Shown one piece after another: positions 22,439 to 34,400 of a stretch of 60,000 nucleotides of DNA. A program made the position numbers and the translations under genes. A model generated the notes under the pieces. It was not told where the DNA came from. It searched no databases and saw only the letters and a program-made list of their open reading frames with translations. Origin of the DNA: Antedon mediterranea (taxonomy: Eukaryota > Echinodermata > Crinoidea > Comatulida > Antedonidae); assembly GCF_964355755.1 (NCBI RefSeq), contig NC_092673.1, positions 7,447,001 through 7,507,000 of the forward strand. The letters run 5' to 3'. The stretch's first letter is position 1, and every line of letters begins with the position of its first letter.

Positions 22439-25400
22439 TTAATCTAAGCATTGGTTTAACGATACCAAATGATAATCAGAATTCTCAACTAGATAATCCA
22501 GCAAGAACACAAGATTCATATAAGTATCAGGAAGGTCTGTATCTAGACAAAGTATTCCACCATCAGAAGTTTGTAACTTTTCTGAAATTATTCTCAGTGC
22601 CTTTGGTATACGTTCAACATCTCGAAATCGGTAGTAATTCTGTACAGTCAGTAATGGTTCTGCAAAATACGATCATAAAACCTACTCAACACTTTTGGTA
22701 ATACAGTAATAGTAATAATAACTAGCTAACTCGGTATTTGTTTCTGATTTGCTGAAATGCTCCCATTAAAACTAAATTCTATATTAAATGTCATGTTTTG
22801 TACAATTTTTATTGAGGAATAATACCCTTTGTTTATTTCTTTTTTATATATTAGGAGTTCTCTCAGTGTCGGTTATTGGCCTTACCTGACTTTGGCGGAA
22901 AGTTAACAGAAGGTTTAATAATACGGAATCCTATGCTTTTTAGCTGTTCCTTAACTGAACCACCGTCTTCATCAGGTGAATAAAACATCGGTTTTAAATT
23001 GAGTTCTTGAAGACGCATTTCAGAACTAACTACGGCTTCTCTGATCCAATTTGGAGACATTTTTTCAAAATGTCCAGCTGGATATGGATGATTTCCACGA
23101 AGACCAATAGTGTAGTCCTTTGCCCAAGCTTTGACTAGTTCCGGCCATTCTTCAGCAAACGCACTGAACACAAACACAGTGACTGGTATTTCTATCTTAT
23201 AAGACTTTAGTGTAGTTAATACTCTTACTGCCTGTTTTCTGGTCATACCAACGTTCACTGTAATGGCTAGATTATTGTCACCATTGCATTTGTTGTAAGT
23301 TTTTCCCGCTTCACCCGGAGCTGAATCTGGTACCTAAATAGTATGATATATTTAATCATATAAAGTGTTAGGTGACATTGATCGGTGAATTAATTACAGT
23401 CAGTAACAAATCATGCAATGGACAATGAGTCAGTAACAGTAAACGTTTGGTCGATCAATTTAGTTGTATCGATAGTTCATGGAATGGACAGTGTGTCAGT
23501 AAAAATGTCGTCGGTCAATCAGTCAGGATGTCGTCAATCAGTCACATGGAATTTCTGTAATTGCCAGCAATCAGTGAATAGTCATTAAGCGTCAGCATGT
23601 CACTAAAAATGATCAGCCAATTCAATCACCTCGTCAGTCAGTGCGTGTAATGGTCAATGAGGCAACACTTAACAGGTCAACCATTCACCTCGGCGCAAAG
23701 AATGGAAAATGAAACAACAAGTTAGCAGCCATCAGGTCTCAGTGAAATAATCACTGAATACGGGTAGGCCGTCGGTAAGTGCATATAGCTAGTAAAAGAT
23801 CTGCACGTCTACTAGTCAAACAGTTAATCGATCAATCAGTTACATCGTCAGTGTGTGCATGGGATGGTCAATGAGACAACAAGTTATCAACCATTACAAC
23901 CTCAGTGAAATAATCACTGAGTACGAGTAGGTCGTAGATCAGTCCGTTTGCTACTTATCGATCTGCACGTCTACTATCTACTAGTAACAGTTAACATGTC
24001 AATCTTTCACCTTGGCACTTTGTGACTGATCAGTGCTATTAGCACTGATCAATCGAGTCTTTGTCAGTTTCAATGAGCAAGTAACCAAGCAGTAATTAAG
24101 TCTGTCAGTCGTATTGCAGATGATAAGACTTGCCTGTATTGGATGAATGGTTGCAAAATCCGCATAATTTCTACTTTCTGCACCCCAGTCGAACATCTTT
24201 CTCCCTTTAGTTTTAACGTTTTCAATTATGTGTGACATCGCAGATCGAGAGAGACCCACCGGCTGGTTCTTATGGTATTCGCCATAATACCTATAAACCA
24301 AGTTTTTACAGTAATGTCATGATTTGTTTTCAGCGTTAAATCGACTGAAATTGCGCTGCTCTCATGAATACAAACCCCAGACGCAGGGGCACATGCCAGT
24401 ATATATGATAGCAATTATTATCAGTTGCGTTAACGTACTTTATCGTTTTATTTTGATTTCGCTTCAAGACGGAAGCGCACGCACCATACACTGCTCGCAT
24501 TAAACACAAGTCAAGGATGGAATATATTCTTTTGTTTTAAATAAAAACACAAACAAATTACTTACGATAACCTTTGGCTAATGTTTTTCTTTGAAACTGT
24601 TTTTCCGAAATAACATATTATAATTATAAAAACAACTTACTTATCAATCCATGCAAACGTTCCGTCCTTCAGCATTTTCTCAAGAATTCGGAATTCAGCG
24701 CCCTCAACATCTAATTTAAAAATGACGTAGTCTTCCTTTCTCGTATTTTCCTGAATCCATTTAGATACGTCTACAACTGGTATTTGCTTACGATGAGACA
24801 ATTTCCTTCGTCCTCCAGTGTCGGTATCTGTTAGTTCCTTTTTATCAACATAGAGCGTTCCCCCTCCCCATTGCATGTCTCTTCCGTTGTTCTTGCCTTT
24901 TTCAGGGGCCCATGCTGATTCCGTAAATGCAGTCATATTTCCTAGAAAGATAATTCCATTTCGTTTTCTATTAAAAACAATATAACAAACAGGAAGAAGG
25001 GCACTGTCAATGCACATTTTTAGAAAGAAAGTAAAGTTTAAATCCAATCAATATACTGTACTGTACTATAGTACATACAGTAGCCTACAATAACGTCTAA
25101 ATGATCACATACATTTGTTTATTTGTAATCGTTTATGTAAGTTTTCTATGTTCATTCAAAACTATATATAAACAAAATATAGACCAATAATCTTCAACAA
25201 TCATTTAATTTAATTTGGTATATTTTTATCTCTTTTTAGCATTCCTTATATTCTTGGCTTAAATCTTATCATAAGTTTTTGTATTTGTAATTTTTGATGA
25301 CCAATCTGGTACTACTGGTACTGCCTAAAACTCCCAAAAAATAAAAGAAAATCCAGCTATAACATAACATGTAACGATACACCACTACGACATTTATATA

Positions 25401-28400
25401 TTTTTTAAATTATTAATTAATACAAACGTTGAAAAGCAACTGTCAGTAATAAAATAATAAAGTTTATTTATTTGTATATTATGTGTTTATAATCTAACAG
25501 TTGGGCCTACCCACACTCACAGTAATAAAGTTTATTTGTATATGTGTTTATATTATACCTAACAGTACCAACACTCACAGTAAGAAATGTTCGATTCAAA
25601 TGGCGATCAAAAGTGGTTAATACCTATTTACAGTATTGTACAGCATTGCAATACTATTTATGTTTATTCTCCATTTATGTTTTTCCAACGATCGGAAAAC
25701 ACCCCTATTTGGGGAAAATCGTTTAACCTAAATTTGTTTTAATTTTTAATAACTAATTATCTAACTCAATTTTATTAGTAAACAGGCTTAAATCAGAACC
25801 GAAAGTACGAACCAACTTCATATACCATCGAGTAAACATTCTAGAAGTAACGCGCGATTTACCGAATTTTGTCCTTACGTAAATGTATAATATATAGATT
25901 AGAGAAAATAGAATCTGTTTATTTAGTAATACTGGTGAAATTAGACCAATTGCATTTTTTATTTAGCTGTTCTTTATACAACAACATGAGACAGAAATAC
26001 ATTAAGATCAAACATTAAAATATATATACCTATTTGAATTATGTATTTAAAAATAAAAAAGAATTAAGACTGTTTGCTATATACATTGAAAAAAGTTTTA
26101 ACTTAAGGAATGTCCAAATCAAGAGAACTAATTTTATTTTAATGTTTTAGAAAGTGCTTAAGTTTAAGAAACGACCGCCTAAATATTGATTCATGTTATT
26201 ATGTAATATAGGCCGAAGGCCAAAATTAAGAAAAGAAAGAAAGAACCGTTGATATATATAAAGTTTGCTGTATATTGTTCTAAAACAAGGCCATATAGAT
26301 GGCTGCAGTCGCGTGCTTAGTGTTTACCGACCGACCGACCAACCTACCAACTGACTGAAATTACTGAACATGTTTAAAAATGTTGAAATGTTTAAAAACA
26401 GTTATATTTTTTTAATTTACACGTGCGTAGCCTGTCACTTTTGACGTGCTCGTATAACGTAATTTCGAGTTGAAAAGTAAGTCAAGAAAACAGAAATCGG
26501 GCAAAAAGAGTGCGCAATAACATTTAACGCGCAGTGCGCGCGCAAAAATCTGCGCACTCATGGCAATTTTGTAAACGCTTGAAATTGCCTGACACGTACT
26601 CTTATTTCATCGAAAATAAATTTTGAAAATTTTAAGCGCGCGTACGCATGCGTTACATGCGCTGCGCACGTAATTGTATTGCCATATGATGATTTATGCC
26701 CTGAAATTTATGAGTACCAAATTTTATTTAATTGTGATTCATGGTTGTGAAGATATGATTACAAACGTGATTTCGTTAAATCGTGCGTAGACCGCGTAAT
26801 TTTTTATTGCGCACCGTGAAAACATAACCACATCGATTCCTGGCCATAAGGAATATACTGTGAAAAATTGACTTAGCTAGATTAAACTGATATCAAGATA
26901 AGGTCAGAAAGCGATAAAACGCATAGTGATACCGGACCGACAGACAGACCGACAGACCGACCGACCAACCGACATAGTGAACTATAGAGTCGCTTCCACG
27001 CAACTAAAAAGATAATAGCAATACAGACTTGGGACAAGTCTAAGGCAGCACTTGCCAGCTTTATACTATGACGTTATCCAAATTCCTTCACTTGCACTGA
27101 TGAAGGGCTAGTGTTGCCCGAAAGCTCTGCCAACTTTTCTAACTGTTTTACTTCTTGTTTTGATTTAGCTTTTCGCTCTTATTTTGTATCTCCATTGAGA
27201 TCCAGCCACTGATACCCACAGCATTGTCATTTTTTCAGTAATTATATATATATATATATAAATCCAAAGGCAGATTACTGAAAAACTTACTTTATATCGA
27301 CATTTGATTTAGCCTTGCAAACCTTACAATATACAAATAATATATGACCTTCAATTCTTAGAGTAGGTTCCTCGTCTTTTCCTTGAATAACTTTACACTA
27401 GGTACAGACATCTGGTAGGGAATCCCATTTATCCACACCACAATTTGCAGAGAACTGCTTTCCAACATCTTTTCATGATATTGTTCTTGTATAAATTCCC
27501 AGATTGACCTCTCAAACCTTCAAGGTTAGGAAGGGAAAAATATACTTGTAGTGATTTATTTGTATGTTTCCATCATATCAATTTCTCAGTACCTTTTCTA
27601 AGCGGTTTATACCTAGTTTTTGGATTCCCAACAACCGATGCATGTTCTAAAATTGGTCTTGCTTTAGAAAACCCCTAAAACATTTTTTAATGATAATCAT
27701 CTGATTAGCCTTCATGCAAATTTCTTCATGACGAGTAATTTCAAATTTTTCGATATTAAAACCAAGATATTTCTTGTTAACAACTTTTTTACATATTGAA
27801 GAAAAGCGTGAAATCTTAAAATTAAGTAACCATTGCTTTGACCAGGATGACAGATATCTAAGTCCTTCTGTCACAATCATCATAGCTTTTGATTTCTTTT
27901 ATTATTTTAATATCGTCCGTAAACGTGTTGGTAGTTGCTTCTCCGCCATTCTTTATTCTTATTATCATTCTTTATTTCCTCTCATTTTAAAAATGTCGTC
28001 ACCATTTCATACCATTTATTGTGCAAATGTATTAATAACGAATTTCAACACCTTAATAGATAGCATATACCCTAGGCCTATATTTATTTTTAATTTTATG
28101 TTTGATATACAAACAAACGATAAAAAGCGTCAATGAATGATATATATTGTATTTTGTTATAAACAGTGATAAACCTAGCAATAAAAACTGCAATAACATA
28201 AACTAGGTAATTTTAATAAATAAGATTTTAAAAAAGACAACTCAACCTCCACTACACGAACACACCACTGAAGAATGAACGCTCATTGTCGATAATCATT
28301 TGAACTTTTCTGTAGACATATTGTATACCATTTTTTTTAATTCGAATCTATTCAGTACATCATACATAACGGATAAAAATATCGATTCTTTTGTGTCACG

Positions 28401-31400
28401 ATTATTATAATATTCTTGGTTCTCTATTGACATATTGTATACCATTTTTTTAAATTCGAATCTTTTCAGTACATCATACATAACGGATAAAAATATCGAT
28501 ACTTTTATGTCAGGATTATTATAATATTCTTGGTTCTCTATTGTTCATCCAGTATAACAATGATATGCTGATGACACATCTAATTTTTTTCCTAATAAAC
28601 TATCTGTATGATGAAGAACTTAAATTAATATAATAATAAATTAAATATGTCGTTATTTTTCCGGCAATACACTTTCTAATAATTTCAATAAATGAAATGC
28701 TTTATGGACGAAACAAGCTTATAGAACCTTTCTAAAATGTTTAATGACATTGAGATTCAACTGGTAGACATGTGCGCTGGGCCATCAATGGGATAGCACC
28801 CGGAAGTTCTGACAATATTATACCAGTAGTAGTTTTAGTCACTTTTAAAATGAAAATCTTTGAAACAGCACTCAATGTATATTGTTTTATATTAGGAAAT
28901 ATCCCGAACATGGCCAATCCTCCCCGTTGGGGAGAGGGAATGGGGGGGGGGGGGGCGGCGGACATACTCACCTCACCCTTCTTATATGATCTTCCATCCC
29001 TATACCCCTCCCCGCTGGCACCTCCAATGTTGTAATATATTGTTATAACAGTACAAATGTAAATGAACTGATTTTTAGACACCATAGTCCTATGCATTAA
29101 GCATAGGACTGCGTTTCATATATTATAACAATAGGGATATATCTAGATACTAAACATTTGTTTTGCGGCCATTTTCTAATTAACAGCACTTAAAATAATG
29201 TGTATATGGTAGTTCAGATCTTCGAAACTGTAAAGAAATATAAAAAGCATTATAAAAACTGTTATAAAGTGGTAATTAGATCTATCATTTATGTTTTTTT
29301 GTCCTTTTTAGGCATTTTCGCCTTTGCCGGCCATTTTGTTTAAAAACCCTATTTCCCCAACCTGGATTTTTCTAGACTTTTAATATGTTCATATAGGGAC
29401 CTTATAGAAATGCATTGTGGTGAAATAAATTCTGTTGCAATTTTTAAAACCATATTTTATAGTTTTTCTTGCTAATGTCGGTCGGTTGGTCGGTAAACAC
29501 TAACTTGAGCACGCGACTGCAGCCATGTATATGGCCTTGTTTAACATACGAAAACCTAACGAATTTTAAAATGATAATCGACTTTCGGAAGAATAATTAC
29601 ATGAAAATCGAAAATGATAAAATTTGGATTGTGTCTGAATAAATATTTGGGTGCAATTTTAGATGATCAGAAAGACAAACGCATTATGAAACAGAATATC
29701 ATCACTGACAGAAGGGCGTGTCGGATTACTGAAATGACCGTAGTCAATTTTATGATTTCATTAAAAAAGACCAAAACAATATCAACCAAAGAATACATAT
29801 CTACTACAAAAAAAAATACAAATTGTGTGAACATAGTTATTTTAAGTTTTATTTATTTTTAAATATAGTGTACAAAAAAGAATTTATGATTTTATTTGAC
29901 CAAATAAATGCTATGAGAGCAGTTGACTGAGGGTTATTTATTTCGAAATGTTAGTGTACAGAAAATAATTTATTAGACCAAAATGTATGTTATAATCTAT
30001 CTGCACCAAAGTGGTTACTGCATAGTAAATACATGAAGAAATCTTTCTTCAGCTTTTAGTCAGTTGTGATCTGTGCTCGCGTCTCATTCAAGGTACCGAG
30101 ATCGAGGCTCACCTTAGGAAACGAAATAAGATTTTTTAATTTAATATCCGTATTATTGTTTGTTCAATTTTATTTCTTTGTGTATATATTATACGCATGA
30201 TTTATAATGAAATCTAGTGAATATCCTTATGTCTTTGTTATTGTGTCTTTAATCGGATTGTACCGGATATTGCATTTGCTAATGCCTTTTAGATTGTGCT
30301 TTTGCAAAACCAGCACAATCAAATGATTTCTTGACTTCAAGTTTGACTGTTTAGTTGTTGTTTCATAACTCTGGAAAGGTTAAACCACATTTATATTGTG
30401 TTTAAAGTATATAACTACTGTTGTAAAGTCGGATCAAAATGCTCAAAATCAGTTTCTAATCATATTGGAAGGACGATTTAGGCCATTTTAGTGTTAATGA
30501 TTTAGACATTAATTTTGTTTCGCGTCACTCACAAATTGTATTGCGAATTTCTCGTACGTATCGTAGAACGTCCGTTTTTCGCACTAGGTGTATGTTCTGC
30601 GTTATAAATGCACTATATAAGAAACACCTTCCCCAGAGCCGCCGATGTATCTATCCAGTAGTAGTAAATCCTTTCATTATGGATCTCTTGAACTCCCTAA
30701 AGCTTCAAACCGGTCTTAACGCTCATTCACAGCGGTACTCACGCTGCTTTCGCACCGTCATTTTGTTAAAAAACGGTCATTTTTGTTTTTACATCGCCAT
30801 AACTCAGGAACTATTACTCCGATTAAAAATTGCCTCACACTACACTAAAGTTTAAATAATAGTGGATATTATGATTTATACTTTAACTAAATCAGAGAAA
30901 AAAAAAACCCCGTCAAATTATGTTTTAAAACATCTACTTAGTCAACCGCTGACAGCGTAGAGGCCGTATTTTGGTCGTATTTTTGGTGAGGCCATGCTTT
31001 AAATTCATCATTATCGTTACTCAAAGGCTACATACAAAAGATTGCCTCCCACTACACTAAAGATGAATATTCATAGATTTTGGTCACGTAATTTTTGTTC
31101 TGATTGGTTGGAAAAACCCCCATCAAAATTATGATTTGCATAACTGAAAATTCAACATAGCGCGAAGATTTAGATGATTTGGAATCCACCATATCGTGAA
31201 GGGCTGAATATGTTTGCAGAAATGATATCTGTTATTTTGCGTATCCGGATATTCACCCCCTGGACATTTACCCCCCGGACAACTACCCCCCGGACAAGCA
31301 CCACCTGGACCACTACCCCCTTAGGACAACTACCCCTTTAGGACAACTACCCCCCGGACAAATACCCCCCGGACAACTACCCCCTTAGGACAACAACCCC

Positions 31401-34400
31401 CTTAGGACAACTACCCCCTGGACAACTACCCCCCGGACAATTACCCCCTAGGAACAATTACCCCCCGGACAATTACCCCCCTCCCCCCGGACAATTACCC
31501 CCCGGACAATTACCACCCAGAAAACTATCCCTTTAGAACACCCTAACCACCCAGACCATTCAACAACCTGACTCTGCAACAGTGTATAATAGGAATTAAT
31601 AACTATATTTTAATTCGTTACTTTGACGAATTACTATTCATTATTGTAAACAAAAGTAAAAGATTTAACATAAATATAGCCTGGTATAAACTGAAGATTG
31701 TCACACATGATCATAGGATAGTCGAACGTATTATATAGTACTCCCTGTATTTACTGTAAAGACTGGGTTCGCTAATAATAATAATAATTTTTGCGTCAGG
31801 ACAATGCTTCGATAACCACTGGTCTTAAAAAAATTAATTTTTGTCTCAAATTTGTCATATATGTATTTTTGTACACTTGAAGAATAATATCACTTTTGAT
31901 ATTTGACCTCAATGTTCACTCACCGAATAAACGTCGATCTTTAAATAAATTCCCCTCAAATAAACGGTGACCATGTCACTCCCATGAAACATCATATGGA
32001 ATAATCGGCGTCTATTTCCATTAGATTATACCCCCTCCCATTGAATAAACAACTTTCTTCCAATAAATGTCCACCTAAAAACCACCTAAACAATAAACGG
32101 CCCAGGCCGTTTTTTCAATAAATACGGTACTTTAAATCTAGCACATCTAGGGTCTAGCGTGCTGTTAAACAGAATAATCGGTTAAAAACGGGTGTTTCGA
32201 AACTAGAGACCCGAGACCAGAGACCAGACCCCCGAGACCCAATACGAAAAGGGAGACCTAAATATACGAAAAGGGAGACCCACGTACGAAAAGGGAGACC
32301 CCACTATACGAAAAGGGAGACCCCACTATACGAAAAGGGAGACCCCACTATACAAAAAGGGAGACCCTAATATACGAAAAGGGAGACCTAAATATACGAA
32401 AAGGGAGACCCAATTATACGAAAGGGAGACCCAAATATACAAAATGGGAGACCCAAATATACGAAAAGGGAGACCCACTATAAGAAAAAGGAGACCCACT
32501 ATAAGAAAAGGGAGACCCCACTATACGAAAAGAGAGACCACACTATACGAAAAGGGAGACCCTAATATACGAAAAGGGAGACCCAAATATAGGTCTCCCT
32601 TTTCGTATTGGGTCTCGTTTCAGGTCTCTGGTCTCGGGTCTCTAGTTTCGAAGCACCCGTTAAAAACAGATGATTTCATTTTTACAGAAACCAGTCCTAT
32701 ATATTTGTCTACTTTTGGATGGGGGGGGGGGGGGTAGTTGACCGGGGGGTAGTTGACCGGGGGGTAGTTACCCGGGGGGTAGTTACCCGGGGGGTAGTTA
32801 TCCTAAGGGGTAGTTGTCCTAAGGGGGTGGTTGTCCGGGGGGTAGTTGTCCGGGGGGTTGTTATCCTAAGGGGGTAGTTGTCCTAAGGGGGTAGTTGTCC
32901 GGGGGGTAGTTGTCCGGGGGGTAGTTGTCCTAAGGGGGTAGTTGTCCGGGTGGTAAACATCCGGGGGGTAACTGTCTAGGGGGTAGGTGTCCTAGAACCG
33001 TTATTTTGTAGTGCGCAATAACTTTTATAATATATATGAGAAACAATTTGTTTGAATAATATTTACTGCGACCATGTTTTCAAATTATTTGAACACCAAC
33101 TGTTTTGATAAATGTCTTGTTGACCACATTCTACCCATGTTATAATGGACGATTCAAGGCCCTTTCCCAGTGATGACTAATTTTTAGGGTGTCTAGAAAA
33201 CTCAGATCTCAGATATATCTGAGTTTTCTAGATCTAGAAAACTCAGATATCTGACTTTTTTATATCTAGAAAACTAAGATATCAAGATCTGAGTTAGAAA
33301 ACCTAGATCATCAAATGGATCATTCCATTATTACAGGGTACGGTAGCTTGTTTGAAATACTACAGTATTATGTTTTCTTACTATAATAATTATTGTAACT
33401 TGTAGTAGCAGCCTTAACTTAAGTCATAAAGAAATACTGTATACACCTTTTAAAATGTAGGCTTAGCATTATAGGCCTAGCCTAGCTAAGCAAACTCAAT
33501 TGAAGGCTCAACGTGTGGGCGCTATCGCGATGTATCGTGAAGAGTAGGCCTTGCCCTACTAGACTAGGCTAGAAGTGGTCAACTCGTACCCAAAATAACT
33601 CGTACCTATTCCCAACTTGGCCGGCTAACTCATACCTCAACCAACTCGTACCCACACCAACTCGTACATACCTAATTTTTAAGCCTACATTTTAACGGTA
33701 ACGTGCACTGTATTTTCTTTATGATTTAAGCCGTAGGCCGCTTAGTCTTCTACATGTTACAATATTAGTAATATAACGTAGGCCTACACAGGAATCAGTT
33801 TTAATAATTACTCTAGTAGGCCTATTTCAAATGATCTACCTTCTCATTAGTAAAGGAATGATCCAAATATTTGATGATCTGAGTTTTCTAGTTCCAACTC
33901 AGATATTGATATCTGAGTTTCCTAGATCTAGAAAAGTCAGATATCTGAGTTTTCTAGATCTAGAAAAGTTAGATATCTGAGTTTTCTAGATCTAGAAAAC
34001 TGAGATATGAGTTTTCTAGATCAGAGTTTTCTAGACACCCCTAATTTTATGAAGGATTAGTAAATTGAGTGATAACGGTGGGTTAAAGGCTAAACGAAAT
34101 TGTACTGTTTGGTTAAAAATAAAGGGAACAGAGATCCATATGCACTGGAAATGTTGATATCCCAATACTCTTAATCATCCACAGCAACTCCTTCGTAACG
34201 GGTTTCAAATGTAGGTCTAGTTTATAACATTCCCCGTACAATTACGGTACTTGTGATACCTTTACTCCCCAGACATGTCCTATTTTCATCCAAATTTTAA
34301 ATATTAACAATCTCCTGTATTTACAGTAGTAATTGGTATTACTATAAACAGACAAATTTTGAGTAATTTTCTTCCAAATTTGTAATACTGTAGTAAAACA

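Noticed and set aside
22339-22701. 120-codon plus-strand ORF
   Set aside because: It is antisense to the last exon of the FkbM-NodB gene, whose frame has splice support and domain similarity.
28741-29097. Minus-strand ORF with a proline run and an ordinary-looking C-terminal half
   Set aside because: The proline run is a poly-C tract and no domain is recognisable. It may derive from a transposon, but I cannot support that.
30050-30125. tRNA-like or SINE-like sequence
   Set aside because: A weak B-box-like word is present, but the A box and the stems cannot be formed convincingly.
32444-32737. ORF with repeated Arg/Lys/Pro-rich units
   Set aside because: It is a read-through of the 20-22 bp minisatellite inside a foldback element, and unit length changes shift the frame.
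31240-32999. Regularly spaced repeats resembling a CRISPR array
   Set aside because: The units are contiguous, with no unique spacers of constant length; the arms are inverted copies of each other; and the genome is clearly eukaryotic.
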